A stretch of DNA of 64,000 nt from positions 3,906,001-3,970,000 of the forward strand of contig NZ_CP113116.1 of NCBI RefSeq assembly GCF_026625985.1. The letters run 5' to 3'. This document shows positions 16,343 through 25,454 of the stretch, piece by piece. Source of the stretch: Mycobacterium sp. Aquia_213 (GTDB lineage: Bacteria > Actinomycetota > Actinomycetes > Mycobacteriales > Mycobacteriaceae). Below the pieces are notes generated by a model. It worked only from the letters and a program-made list of their open reading frames with translations, had not been told where the DNA came from and searched no databases. A program made the position numbers and the translations under genes. Each line of letters opens with the position of its first letter. Position 1 is the first letter of the stretch.

Positions 16343-16906
16343 CTACCAGGTGCTGGTGCGCAGCACGATCTCGGCTGCCAGCTGCGCGGTCGATTCTTGG
16401 GCATTGCGCCGTCCGAGCAGATCCACCGAGCGGTAATCGGCGTAGACGAACCGCTGGCTGTTGCCGGCCACCGTCCGTCCGGCCGGTGTGCTGACCAGCA
16501 CGGTGGTGCCGATCTCCACCGGCGGACAGTGGTCGTCACGGACCACGCCGTTGACGTCGGCCACTCGCGGGTGTCCGCGGTCGACGACGACCAGGCCGAC
16601 AAACCGGCCCAGTTTGGTCGCCGCCAGCTCCCAGGCGATGTCGCCGCCGGCGCGGTCGCCCACCACCACCGCCCAGCCGATGCCCAGCCCGTCGAGGATG
16701 CCGATCACCGACTTCGGGGTCAGCCGTGGGTCGAGACCGATGACGATGGTGCGCAGCGACGCGGTGTGGAGGCGCTCACAGACCGCGTCATAGGCGGCTA
16801 ACTCGCGCTGTTCATCGCCGAGGATGACGACGACGACACCCTTCTCGGGACCGGACACGCCGACCGGGACGGGAAACCCGTCGAGCGTGGTCATCATCGA
16901 GGGCAC
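16343..16906 (-). CDS. Conserved hypothetical protein, alpha/beta-hydrolase-like
   Basis: A 187-residue protein with the feel of an alpha/beta hydrolase: alternating hydrophobic strands (VVVVILGD, LRTIVIGLD, WAVVVGDRAGG). The loop GDRAGGD occupies the place of the nucleophile elbow, with Asp or Arg rather than Ser, so catalytic activity is doubtful. It lies between cobQ and the amidotransferase gene on the same strand. I do not recognise a specific function. ATG 16897 is an alternative start. Confidence 0.65.
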   Translation of the reverse strand: MPSMMTTLDGFPVPVGVSGPEKGVVVVILGDEQRELAAYDAVCERLHTASLRTIVIGLDPRLTPKSVIGILDGLGIGWAVVVGDRAGGDIAWELAATKLGRFVGLVVVDRGHPRVADVNGVVRDDHCPPVEIGTTVLVSTPAGRTVAGNSQRFVYADYRSVDLLGRRNAQESTAQLAAEIVLRTSTW

Positions 16907-16972
16907 TTACGCACGCTACAGCCAATATTGACACTGCGCGAGGTTTCTCCGGCGCCGCGCGAGCCGACGGCG

Positions 16973-18472
16973 CTACGGCCGCAGTTGGCTTGCGATGTGC
17001 GGTCGGGGCGGCGGGCCGTCGAGCAGGCCGAGGACGGCGTCCACATCGAGGTGGGACGCCAGCAATCCGGCGGCCACATCCAGTTGGGCGTCGCGTCGCG
17101 CCGCGACGTCGGTGTCGTCGGCGACAACGAACCTTGTCCGTCCGGCGGCCGCGGCGACCTCGGTCAGCCAGTCGCGGCGAAAGCCGTCGTTGTCGAGCAG
17201 CCCGTGCCAGTGCGTGCCGAACACCGCGCCGTGTGCGAGGCCGTGCAGGTCGTCGCCCGCCTGAAACCACGGCTCGTTGATGTAGCGGGCAAGCCGGCCG
17301 TGGTGGATTTCGTATCCGCGCAGCGGCCGCTCCCAGCGCCGCAACACCTTGTCCGCGGCGAACACGACGTCGGCGTCCAGCAGGCCCAGCCCGTCGACGA
17401 GCCCGGCGCCGGATTCCACGGTGTCGTCGATGCGCCGGCACAGCATCTGGAATCCCCCGCAGATGCCCAGCACCGCCTTGCCGGCCCCGGCGTGCTCGGT
17501 GATCGCGGCGGCCAGGCCCTGATCGCGCAGCCAGTGCAGGTCGGCGACGGTCGCTTTGCTGCCCGGAAGCACCACGAGATCGGCGTCGGCCAGGTCGGCC
17601 GGGTCGCTGATCCAGCGCACCAGCACACCCGGCTCGCAGGCCAGCGCCTCGATGTCGGTCGAGTTGGAGATGCGGGGCAGCCGGACCGCGGCCACCTTCA
17701 GCCACTCGCCGCCCAGCGGCGGCGCCGGCCTGCCGACGACGCGATGCGCGACGACCGACAGCGAGTCCTCGGCGTCCAGCCACAGCTCGTCGGTGTAGGG
17801 CAACACCCCATAGGTTGGGCGGCCGGTCATTTCGAGGAGTTGGCGCAGCCCGGGCTCGAGCAGCGCGGGGTCGCCGCGGAACTTGTTGACGACGAAGCCC
17901 GCGATCAGCGCCTGGTCGTCGGGCTCGAGCACCGCGACCGTCCCGAACAAATGAGCCAGCAGGCCCCCACGGTCGATGTCGCCGACCAGCACGACGGGCA
18001 GGTTCGCGGCCCTGGCCAACCCCATGTTGGCCAAATCCGTGGCACGCAGGTTGATTTCGGCGGGCGAGCCGGCGCCTTCACAGATCACCACATCGAATTC
18101 GTCACGCAGCGAAGCCAAGTCGTCGGCAACGACCTGGGCGAGCCGGTCACGATGCTCGAAATAGCCTGCCGCGGTGACCGATTCGGCGACGTGTCCCCGG
18201 ATCACCAGCTGCGACGTCCGGTCGCTGCCCGGCTTGAGTAGGATCGGGTTGAACCGCACGCTGGGCTCCAGCCCCGCGGCCCGGGCCTGAATCGCCTGGG
18301 CCCGGCCGATTTCGCCACCCTCGACGGTGACCGCGGAGTTGTTGGACATGTTCTGCGCCTTGAAGGGCGCGACCCGCACGCCCTTGCGGGCCAGCAACCG
18401 GCACAGGCCCGCGACCACCACCGATTTCCCGGCATCGGAGCTGGTGCCCGCGACCAGCAGAGCGCCGTTCAC
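16973..18472 (-). CDS. cobQ: Cobyric acid synthase CobQ
   Basis: A 499-residue enzyme amidating four peripheral carboxylates of adenosylcobyrinic a,c-diamide, using glutamine and ATP, in cobalamin synthesis. It has an N-terminal dethiobiotin-synthetase-like P-loop domain (VAGTSSDAGKS at about 6-16, FKAQNMSNNS). A C-terminal glutamine amidotransferase domain (about 255 onward) carries the Cys in LGICGGFQML and a GTHWHG loop. The GTG start at 18472 places the conserved core at the N-terminus as in relatives; longer in-frame extensions overlap mapB and look unreal. No cobalamin riboswitch is evident in the 13-bp gap to mapB. Confidence 0.94.
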   Translation of the reverse strand: MNGALLVAGTSSDAGKSVVVAGLCRLLARKGVRVAPFKAQNMSNNSAVTVEGGEIGRAQAIQARAAGLEPSVRFNPILLKPGSDRTSQLVIRGHVAESVTAAGYFEHRDRLAQVVADDLASLRDEFDVVICEGAGSPAEINLRATDLANMGLARAANLPVVLVGDIDRGGLLAHLFGTVAVLEPDDQALIAGFVVNKFRGDPALLEPGLRQLLEMTGRPTYGVLPYTDELWLDAEDSLSVVAHRVVGRPAPPLGGEWLKVAAVRLPRISNSTDIEALACEPGVLVRWISDPADLADADLVVLPGSKATVADLHWLRDQGLAAAITEHAGAGKAVLGICGGFQMLCRRIDDTVESGAGLVDGLGLLDADVVFAADKVLRRWERPLRGYEIHHGRLARYINEPWFQAGDDLHGLAHGAVFGTHWHGLLDNDGFRRDWLTEVAAAAGRTRFVVADDTDVAARRDAQLDVAAGLLASHLDVDAVLGLLDGPPPRPHIASQLRP

Positions 18473-18485
18473 GTGCGCGAACGAC

Positions 18486-19343
18486 TCAGGCGACCGTGAG
18501 GATTTCGACGCCGGTGTCGGTGACCAGCAGGGTGTGTTCGAACTGTGCGGTCCACTTGCGGTCCTTGGTGACCACGGTCCAGCCGTCATCCCAGATTTCG
18601 TAGTCCAACGCGCCGAGGTTGATCATCGGTTCGATGGTGAACGTCATTCCGGGCTGGATCTCCGCGGTGACCGACGGCTGATCGTAGTGCAGCACAACCA
18701 GTCCGTTGTGAAACGTGGTGCCGATCCCGTGACCGGTGAAGTCGCGAACCACGTTGTACCCGAACCGATTTGCGTAGGCCTCGATGACACGGCCGATGAC
18801 CGACAGCGCGCGCCCGGGTTTGACGGCGTTGATCGCCCGCATCGTCGCCTCACGAGTGCGCTCGACCAGCAGCCGGTGTTCCTCGGACACGTCGCCGGCC
18901 AGGAACGTCGCGTTGGTGTCGCCGTGCACTCCGTCGATGTAGGCGGTCACGTCGATGTTGACGATGTCGCCGTCGGCGATCACCGTCGAGTCGGGGATGC
19001 CATGGCAGATCACCTCATTGAGCGACGTGCAGCACGACTTCGGGTAGCCCTTGTAGCCCAGCGTCGAGGGGTAGGCGCCATGGTCGACCATGTACTCGTG
19101 CGCGATGCGGTCCAGCTCGTCGGTCGTCACCCCGGGCGCGACCGCCTTGCCCGCCTCCGCAAGTGCCGCGGCCGCAATCCGGCCGGCGACGCGCATCTTC
19201 TCGATCACCTCGGGCGTCTGCACCCACGGCTCGGTGCCCTCCTTGGCTGTCGGCTTGCCGACATACTCGGGGCGCGGGATGCGGTTGGGCACCGGCAGAG
19301 TCGGGGACAACACTCCGGGCGAAAGCGCGGTGCGAACAGGCAT
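18486..19343 (-). CDS. map: Methionine aminopeptidase, type Ic (MapB)
   Basis: A 285-residue enzyme removing N-terminal Met from nascent proteins, including the HypC chaperones that need Cys2 exposed. The Pro-rich N-terminal extension (residues about 1-40) is the mycobacterial type Ic feature. Metal ligands occur in the expected order: NIDVTAYIDGVHGDTN (Asp pair), GHGIGTTFH, FTIEPM and QFEHT. It is orthologous to M. tuberculosis mapB (Rv2861c). cobQ starts 13 bp downstream. Confidence 0.95.
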   Translation of the reverse strand: MPVRTALSPGVLSPTLPVPNRIPRPEYVGKPTAKEGTEPWVQTPEVIEKMRVAGRIAAAALAEAGKAVAPGVTTDELDRIAHEYMVDHGAYPSTLGYKGYPKSCCTSLNEVICHGIPDSTVIADGDIVNIDVTAYIDGVHGDTNATFLAGDVSEEHRLLVERTREATMRAINAVKPGRALSVIGRVIEAYANRFGYNVVRDFTGHGIGTTFHNGLVVLHYDQPSVTAEIQPGMTFTIEPMINLGALDYEIWDDGWTVVTKDRKWTAQFEHTLLVTDTGVEILTVA

Positions 19344-19393
19344 GCCGCTAGCTTAATCGCGTCTTTCTCGAGCGTGCCGAGCGTCACGCGTGC

Positions 19394-19466
19394 AGTGGCG
19401 CTGGTGAGCGTGAAGCCAAGGCGCCACTAGCGCACATTTCCCGCCGTCACGGCACACTCGAGGCTG
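19394..19466. repeat. Intergenic inverted repeat with a GCACACTCG end motif
   Basis: The gap between mapB and the DUF1707 gene contains an 8-bp perfect inverted repeat (AGTGGCGC 19394-19401, GCGCCACT 19421-19428). Close by are GCGCAC and GGCACACTCGAGG motifs. Similar GAGTGTGC / GCACACTC words occur at 22055-22065 and 43039-43095. It could be a terminator for the upstream gene or a decayed dispersed repeat. Confidence 0.4.
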
Positions 19467-20054
19467 TCAGCGCGCCCGCGATGGCCAGCGCAGCGAGCGG
19501 CGCGGTCCGTGGATGGTCACCGAGCCGCACACCACCCGCCCGGTCAGCACCACATGCGGCCGGCCCTCGCCGGGGGCGTCCTTGCGGCGGTCGCGGGCAC
19601 TGCCCACATAGACCTCGACGTCGTCGATCGACGCACTGGCGCCATCCGGCAGCCAGATATCGACCGAGCCGAACCGCACGTCAAGCTCGACGACCACCAC
19701 CGGGCCGGCGAACCGGGCCTTGGTGAGCTCGAGTTTGACCGATCCCAGCCGGCGTACCAGCGCTAACCGGGTGGGCACCGTCCACTCGCCGTGCCGCTTG
19801 AGCGAGCCGGCCCAGCCACGCAGCTCGATCCGATCCGTGGCCGAGGTGACGATCGCGCCCGGCCCGGGCAGATCACCGACCAGGCCGTCCAGCTCGCCCT
19901 GGGTGCGCGCATAGGAGACCCGCGACGAGCGCTGCTCGAACTCCTCGATATCGATCAGCCCGAGCGCAACCGCGTTGTGCAGCCGCCGCATCGTGCCGTT
20001 GCGGTCCGCATCGGAGACGCGCAACGTCACCATGTCCCCGCCGGTATCCGTCAT
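19467..20054 (-). CDS. DUF1707 domain protein (Rv2862c-like)
   Basis: A 195-residue protein. The N-terminal DUF1707 domain (about 10-60) has the typical RVSDADRNGTMRRLHNAVALG pattern. A beta-rich C-terminal half (about 70-190) resembles the cell-wall-active antibiotic response type of repeat domain. Such proteins are cytoplasmic or membrane-associated and of unknown function in mycobacteria. It matches M. tuberculosis Rv2862c in position. Confidence 0.85.
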   Translation of the reverse strand: MTDTGGDMVTLRVSDADRNGTMRRLHNAVALGLIDIEEFEQRSSRVSYARTQGELDGLVGDLPGPGAIVTSATDRIELRGWAGSLKRHGEWTVPTRLALVRRLGSVKLELTKARFAGPVVVVELDVRFGSVDIWLPDGASASIDDVEVYVGSARDRRKDAPGEGRPHVVLTGRVVCGSVTIHGPRRSLRWPSRAR

Positions 20055-20106
20055 GTTCGCAATTTACCGCTGTCGCGGGCCTTTGAACCGGTCACGCCCC
20101 GGCGCC

Positions 20107-21936
20107 TCAGGCCAGATAGCCCGGCGGCAGCGACTCGAACATGAATTTGGTCATCCGGACCGCCCATTCCGAGCTGCCGCCCCCGACGATCAGCGCGGCG
20201 AAGGCCAGATCGCCGCGGTAACCGGCGAACCAGGAGTGCGACCCACCCGGGAACTCGGCCTCACCGGTCTTCCCGTAGATCTCGCCGCAGCCGTTGATCT
20301 CCTTGGCGGTCCCGTTGGTGACCACCAGCCGCATCATCGGCCGCAGCGCGTCGATCATCTTCGGGCTGATCGGGGTGCTGTCGCCCTCGACCGTTGTCGG
20401 ACGGCCCGCGATCAGTTGCGGCACAGGGGTTTTCCCGGCCGCGACGGTGGCCGCCACCAGAGCCATGCCGAACGGACTGGCCAGCACCTTGCCCTGGCCG
20501 AAGCCGTCTTCGGTGCGCTCGGCCATGTCGACGGTCGGCGGCACCGACCCGGTCACCGTGGTGATGCCGTCCACCGTGTAGTCGACCCCGATCCCGTATT
20601 GGGAGGCCGTCTGGGTCAGGCCGCGGGGCGGCATCCGGCTGCTCAACTCGGCAAACGTGGTGTTGCAGGAACTGGCGAACGCGCGCGACATCGACACCAC
20701 GCCGAGGTCGAAGCCGCCGTAGTTGGGGATGGTGCGGTGCCCGATGTCGAGATGGCCCGGGCAGCCGAGCATCGAATTGGGCGTGGCCATGTCGCGGTCG
20801 ACGGCGGCGCCGGCGGTGACCATCTTGAACGTCGACCCGGGCGGGAACAGGCCGTTGGTGGCGGGCAGGCCGTCGGCGTCGGCCCCGCCGTTCTGCGCAA
20901 TCGCCAGGATCTCCCCCGTCGACGGCTTGATCGCGACGATCATCGCCTTGCCGCCCTTGTTGTCCACGGCGCGCTGGGCGGCGTTCTGCACCACCCGGTC
21001 CAAGGTGATCGACACCGACGGCGCCGGCGCTCCTTCGACCTCGTGCAGCACCGCCACGTCGACGTTGTTCTGGTTGACGCTGACCACCCGCCAGCCCGCC
21101 TGACCGTCGAGTTGGTCGATCACGGCCTTCTTGACTGCGCCGACGACGGCCGGCGCGAAATGCGGGTCGGTGGCCAGCATGTCGGCCTGCGGGGTGACCA
21201 CGATGCCCGGCAGTCTGCCGATCGCGGGAAACACCTTGTCGTTGTCGGCCGGGAGCAGCGTGACGCCCAGGTCCACCTGGTGGGACGTCGAACTGGCCTG
21301 CTCGGCCAGCAGCTGCGGGTCGGTCAGCGCGTTGTTGAAGGGCCGCAGCACGTCGACGATCGTGTGGGTGGTGAAGCTCAGCGACTGCGGCGCCCCAGCC
21401 TGGGTGGCGTCCAGCGTGTAGTGATAGCGATAGCCCGGCGCCAGCACATCGCTGCCCCCGAGTTCGTTCACCGAGGCGCGCCGCGGCTGATCGGCGCGCA
21501 ACGCGAACGTCTGGTGCTCACCCAGCTTGGGATGCAGCCCGTTCGGGGCCCAGCGGACCTCCCAGCGCCCCTCGTCACGGGCCATCTTGAGCTGGCCGTC
21601 ATAGCTCCATACCCGGTTTTTGGGCAGCTGCCAGCTGAACCGATAGCTGACCGTGCCGGTGTCCTCGGCGTACTTGGAGCTGAGGATCTGCGCGTCCAGG
21701 TGGGTCGCCTGCAGCCCGGCCCAGGCCGCGTTGAGCGCCTCGCGGGCCTCGTTGGGGTTGTCGCTGAGTTGGGCGGCCGTCGCGGTGTCGCCAATGGCCA
21801 AGGCGCGGAAGAACTTCTCCGCGGCGGGGCCGGGGCCGTCGGGCCGCGGCGTGCATCCAGACAGCGCGGCGGCCGCGACGAGCAGCAGGGCGACGGCGGC
21901 CGAAACAACTGATACTGGTGAGGTTTTTGTGGCCAT
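20107..21936 (-). CDS. Penicillin-binding lipoprotein (Rv2864c-type, PBP-lipo)
   Basis: A 609-residue class B penicillin-binding protein that cross-links peptidoglycan. The start chosen is ATG 21936, giving a lipoprotein signal with lipobox LSGC and lipidated Cys near 27; the upstream in-frame extension would spoil the signal. An NTF2-like MecA-N domain (about 35-150), a dimerisation domain and a transpeptidase domain follow. Active-site motifs are STFK, SCN and KTG (in IYGKTGEAEF). It is an M. tuberculosis Rv2864c orthologue. The relBE genes that follow it there are missing here. Confidence 0.94.
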   Translation of the reverse strand: MATKTSPVSVVSAAVALLLVAAAALSGCTPRPDGPGPAAEKFFRALAIGDTATAAQLSDNPNEAREALNAAWAGLQATHLDAQILSSKYAEDTGTVSYRFSWQLPKNRVWSYDGQLKMARDEGRWEVRWAPNGLHPKLGEHQTFALRADQPRRASVNELGGSDVLAPGYRYHYTLDATQAGAPQSLSFTTHTIVDVLRPFNNALTDPQLLAEQASSTSHQVDLGVTLLPADNDKVFPAIGRLPGIVVTPQADMLATDPHFAPAVVGAVKKAVIDQLDGQAGWRVVSVNQNNVDVAVLHEVEGAPAPSVSITLDRVVQNAAQRAVDNKGGKAMIVAIKPSTGEILAIAQNGGADADGLPATNGLFPPGSTFKMVTAGAAVDRDMATPNSMLGCPGHLDIGHRTIPNYGGFDLGVVSMSRAFASSCNTTFAELSSRMPPRGLTQTASQYGIGVDYTVDGITTVTGSVPPTVDMAERTEDGFGQGKVLASPFGMALVAATVAAGKTPVPQLIAGRPTTVEGDSTPISPKMIDALRPMMRLVVTNGTAKEINGCGEIYGKTGEAEFPGGSHSWFAGYRGDLAFAALIVGGGSSEWAVRMTKFMFESLPPGYLA

Positions 21937-22037
21937 CGTGACTGATGTTAAGAACTGAGGCGTCTGCACCCCCGCAGACACACCGAGACCTCACCGTGAT
22001 GTAACGCGGGGAACGTCCGTTGTGCCGAATGCCCGGC

Positions 22038-22112
22038 CGGCCGGGCGTCCGCGGCCGAGTGTGCGGCCAGCCGGGCGCTCGCGCGGAAGGCGCTGGTCCG
22101 GAAGGCGCTGCC
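22038..22112. repeat. Degenerate 15-bp-period minisatellite
   Basis: Just downstream of the GNAT gene, short GC-rich words recur at multiples of 15 bp. CGGAAGGCGCTG occurs at 22084-22095 and 22099-22110, and GCCGGGCG at 22040-22047 and 22070-22077. The region is not inside a supported gene. It looks like a decayed tandem repeat. Confidence 0.6.
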
Positions 22113-22114
22113 GG

Positions 22115-22969
22115 CTAGTCCAGCAGGACCGTGGCGAAGGTGCCGACCTCGGCGAAGCCCACCCGGGCGTAGGCGGCCCGGGCCACCTCGTTGAAGTCGT
22201 TCACGTAGAGGCTGGCGATGCGCCCGCTGCCGACGATCACGGCGGCCAGCATCGCGGTGCCGCGAGAGCCGAGCCCCAGGCCACGCCACTCCGGATGTAC
22301 CCAGACGCCCTGGATCTGGCCCACCGCAGGCGATTGCGACCCGACCTCGGCCTTGAAGACGACCTGACCATGCTCGAACCGGGCCCAGGCGCGCCCGGCG
22401 GCGATCAGGCTGGCCACCCGGCGGCGGTAGCCGCGGCCGCCGTCGCCGAGCCGCGGGTCGATGCCGACCTCGCCGATGAACATGTCCACCGCGGCCACCA
22501 GGTACGCGTCCAGCTCCTCGGGCCGCACCTGGCGCACCTCGGGGTCGAGCTCACACATCGGGTGTTTGGTCAGCGCCATCAGCGGTTGGCGTTCGCGCAC
22601 GTCACGCGCCGGCCCCCAGGCCGTCTCGAGCCGCTCCCACATCGGCAACACCAGGCTGGCCCGCCCGACCAGCGAGGAGCAGCGCCGCGTCCCGCCCATC
22701 GCCTCGTCGGCAAACGCATTCAGGTCGGCCGGCAGCCCGCGCAGCGGGATCAGGTTGGCGCCGGCGAAGCACAGCGACTCGTCCGCGCCGCGGCGGGTCC
22801 ACAGCTCCCCGCCGATCGCGCCGGGGTCGATGCCGTGATCGGCGACGCGGGAGGCAACCATGCAGGACCCGATCGGGTCCTCGTCGAGTACCCGCCACAC
22901 GGCCGCGGCGTCACGCACCACGGACACCCGTCTGTCGCCGACTAGGCGAAAAAGGGGCGGAGCCGACAT
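22115..22969 (-). CDS. GNAT acetyltransferase with DUF4081 domain (Rv2867c-like)
   Basis: A 284-residue two-domain protein. The N-terminal half is DUF4081-like and the C-terminal half (about 140-280) is a GNAT fold with the acetyl-CoA loop in VWVHPEWRGLGLGSRG. The substrate is unknown. It keeps the M. tuberculosis position between the PBP lipoprotein and ispG. The C-terminus runs directly into a 15-bp-period repeat region after the stop. Confidence 0.9.
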   Translation of the reverse strand: MSAPPLFRLVGDRRVSVVRDAAAVWRVLDEDPIGSCMVASRVADHGIDPGAIGGELWTRRGADESLCFAGANLIPLRGLPADLNAFADEAMGGTRRCSSLVGRASLVLPMWERLETAWGPARDVRERQPLMALTKHPMCELDPEVRQVRPEELDAYLVAAVDMFIGEVGIDPRLGDGGRGYRRRVASLIAAGRAWARFEHGQVVFKAEVGSQSPAVGQIQGVWVHPEWRGLGLGSRGTAMLAAVIVGSGRIASLYVNDFNEVARAAYARVGFAEVGTFATVLLD

Positions 22970-23024
22970 CTGGCGAACTCTCTGTGGTGCGAACTGTAGG
23001 CCAGCAAGAGCGAACTGGTCCCAA

Positions 23025-24203
23025 TCAGCTTACGGTGACAATTGGCGTCCCGCTTGCTGTTGTGCCAGGACCGTTATCACTTTCCGTGGCCTCGCCCATT
23101 TCGGAAGCCAACCGCATCGCCTCTTCGATCAAGGTCTCGACGATCTGTGCTTCGGGAACGGTCTTGATCACCTCGCCGCGAACGAATATCTGGCCCTTGC
23201 CATTTCCCGAGGCAACGCCGAGATCGGCTTCGCGGGCCTCCCCCGGGCCGTTGACGACGCACCCCATCACCGCGACCCGCAACGGCACGTCGAGCCCGTC
23301 CAGGCCCGCGGAGACCGCGTTGGCCAGGGTGTAGACGTCGACCTGGGCGCGACCGCACGACGGGCAGGAAACGATCTCCAGCCCGCGCGGCCGCAGGTTC
23401 AGCGATTCGAGAATCTGGATGCCGACCTTGACTTCCTCGACCGGTGGCGCCGACAAGGACACCCGGATGGTGTCGCCGATCCCCCGCGACAACAGGGCGC
23501 CGAAGGCCACCGCCGACTTGATCGTGCCCTGGAAGGCCGGCCCGGCCTCGGTCACGCCGAGGTGCAACGGGTAGTCGCACGCCGCGGCCAGCTGCTCGTA
23601 GGCGGCGACCATCACGACGGGGTCGTTGTGCTTGACGCTGATCTTGATGTCGCCGAAGCCGTGGTCCTCGAACAGCGAGGCCTCCCACAGCGCCGACTCG
23701 ACCAGCGCCTCGGGCGTGGCCTTGCCGTACTTCTCCATGAACCGCTTGTCCAGCGACCCGGCGTTCACGCCGATGCGGATCGGGATGCCGGCCGCGCCGG
23801 CCGCCTTGGCGACTTCACCGACCCGGCCGTCGAATTCCTTGATGTTGCCCGGATTGACCCGCACCGCAGCACATCCGGCGTCGATCGCGGCGAAGATGTA
23901 CTTCGGCTGGAAGTGGATGTCGGCGATCACCGGGATCTGGCTGTGCCGGGCGATCTCGGCCAGTGCGTCGGCATCCTCCTGACGCGGGCAGGCCACCCGG
24001 ACGATGTCGCAGCCCGCCGCGGTCAGCTCGGCGATCTGCTGCAGCGTCGTGTTGACCTCATGGGTCTTGGTGGTGCACATCGACTGCACCGAGATCGGGG
24101 AATCGCTGCCGACCCCGACGTCGCGGACCAGCAGTTGGCGCGTCTTGCGCCGGGGCGCAAGGGTGGGCGCCGGCGCCTCCGGCATGCCCAGGCCAATGTC
24201 CAC
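23025..24203 (-). CDS. ispG: 4-hydroxy-3-methylbut-2-enyl diphosphate synthase IspG (GcpE)
   Basis: A 392-residue [4Fe-4S] enzyme converting MEcPP to HMBPP, the penultimate step of the MEP isoprenoid pathway. The iron-sulfur cysteines are in SCPSCGR and GCVVNGPGEA. The N-terminal TIM-barrel begins after a short tail. The GTG start at 24203 has GAAGGAA about 8 bp upstream. rip1 ends 21 bp before it, and dxr, an earlier step of the same pathway, follows upstream, so the three form an operon. Confidence 0.96.
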   Translation of the reverse strand: MDIGLGMPEAPAPTLAPRRKTRQLLVRDVGVGSDSPISVQSMCTTKTHEVNTTLQQIAELTAAGCDIVRVACPRQEDADALAEIARHSQIPVIADIHFQPKYIFAAIDAGCAAVRVNPGNIKEFDGRVGEVAKAAGAAGIPIRIGVNAGSLDKRFMEKYGKATPEALVESALWEASLFEDHGFGDIKISVKHNDPVVMVAAYEQLAAACDYPLHLGVTEAGPAFQGTIKSAVAFGALLSRGIGDTIRVSLSAPPVEEVKVGIQILESLNLRPRGLEIVSCPSCGRAQVDVYTLANAVSAGLDGLDVPLRVAVMGCVVNGPGEAREADLGVASGNGKGQIFVRGEVIKTVPEAQIVETLIEEAMRLASEMGEATESDNGPGTTASGTPIVTVS

Positions 24204-24224
24204 TGTTCGAATTCCTTCGGCTAG

Positions 24225-25448
24225 TTACTGAAAGAGCCTGATCGGGTTGACCAGATCGGCGGTCACGGTCAGCAGCATGTAGCCGACCACGAAAACCAAG
24301 ACCACATAGGTCGCAGGCATGAGCTTGAGGTAGTTCACCGGCGCCGCCGCGACCATGCCGCGGGCCGACCGGATGAGGTTGCGGATCTTTTCGAACACCG
24401 CGACGGCGATGTGACCACCGTCGAACGGCAGCAGCGGCAACAGGTTGATCGCGCCCAGGATCAGGTTCAGCTGCGCCAGGAAGAACCAGAACGCCACCCA
24501 CAACCCGTGGTCGACGGTGTCGCCGCCGATGATGCTGGCGCCGACGACGCTCATCGGCGTGCCCGGGTCGCGCTGTCCGCCGCCGATCGCATGCACCAGC
24601 GCGCCGACCTTGGTCGGGATCGCGACCAGCGCCTTGCCCACCTCGGCCGTCAGTTCGCCGGTGAAGGCGAAGGTGGCGGGGATGGCGCCGAGCACGCCGT
24701 AGTGCGTGGGCGTGACCTTGACGGCACCGACGCCCATCGCGCCGACCGTTGAGGGTGCGGGCTTTCCGTCCTGCCCCTTGCCTCCGGTGGTCAAGTAGCG
24801 CTGCGTTTGGGTGATGTCGACGTAGGCGGTGATCGGGGTGCCGCCACGTTCGACGACGACCGGCACGGTGCCGTGCAGCTTGCGGATCGCGGCGGCCATG
24901 TCGTCGAAGGTGGACACCGAGGTGTCACCGACCTTGACGACAACGTCGCCCGGGCGGATGCCGGCCAGCGCGGCCGGACCGGCGCCGGTGCAGTCACCGA
25001 GCTTGCCAGGCGCGACTTCTGGTGCGATACAAGCGGTTTCGCCAACGATCGCCCGGGTGGGCGGGTGCAGGTTGGGCAGTCCCCAGATCAGCGCGATCAC
25101 GTAGATCAGGGCCAGGCAGATGATGAAGTTCATGCCCGGGCCGGCGAACAGCACCGCCACCCTCTTCCAGGTCTTCTGCTTGTACATGGCCCGGTCGGTC
25201 TCGTCGGGCGCGAGCTCCTCGACCGGGGTCATCCCGGCGATGTCGCAGAAGCCGCCCAGCGGCACGGCCTTGACGCCGTACTCGGTCTCGCCGCGCCGCG
25301 TCGACCACAGCGTGGGGCCGAAGCCGACGAAATAGCGGCGCACCTTCATGCCGGTGGCACGGGCGACCCACATGTGGCCGCACTCGTGCAGGGCCACCGA
25401 GATCAGGATGGCCAGCGCGAACAGCACAATGCCGATTGCGAACATCAT
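24225..25448 (-). CDS. rip1: Site-2 intramembrane zinc protease Rip1
   Basis: A 407-residue membrane protease that cleaves anti-sigma factors (among them, in M. tuberculosis, those for SigK, SigL and SigM) and so controls envelope and antigen genes. HECGH zinc motif at 21-25 lies in the first transmembrane helix. A PDZ domain spans about 120-220, and the third metal ligand is in LPFDGGH near the C-terminal helices. The SigK-type promoters before mpt83 and mpt70 in this window are plausible downstream targets. The dxr stop lies 6 bp upstream of its start. Confidence 0.95.
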   Translation of the reverse strand: MMFAIGIVLFALAILISVALHECGHMWVARATGMKVRRYFVGFGPTLWSTRRGETEYGVKAVPLGGFCDIAGMTPVEELAPDETDRAMYKQKTWKRVAVLFAGPGMNFIICLALIYVIALIWGLPNLHPPTRAIVGETACIAPEVAPGKLGDCTGAGPAALAGIRPGDVVVKVGDTSVSTFDDMAAAIRKLHGTVPVVVERGGTPITAYVDITQTQRYLTTGGKGQDGKPAPSTVGAMGVGAVKVTPTHYGVLGAIPATFAFTGELTAEVGKALVAIPTKVGALVHAIGGGQRDPGTPMSVVGASIIGGDTVDHGLWVAFWFFLAQLNLILGAINLLPLLPFDGGHIAVAVFEKIRNLIRSARGMVAAAPVNYLKLMPATYVVLVFVVGYMLLTVTADLVNPIRLFQ

Positions 25449-25454
25449 CAGGCG

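Noticed and set aside
15315..16436. 373-codon plus-strand frame
   Set aside because: Covers the end of the PPE gene and the antisense of the amidotransferase; no family resemblance.
16928..18241. 437-codon plus-strand frame
   Set aside because: Antisense to cobQ; composition only.
18473..18485. Cobalamin riboswitch before cobQ
   Set aside because: Only 13 bp separate cobQ from mapB, too short, and no B12-box-like sequence was seen.
19975..21912. 645-codon plus-strand frame
   Set aside because: Antisense to the penicillin-binding lipoprotein; Arg/His/Gly-rich composition typical of GC-rich shadow frames, no ribosome site.
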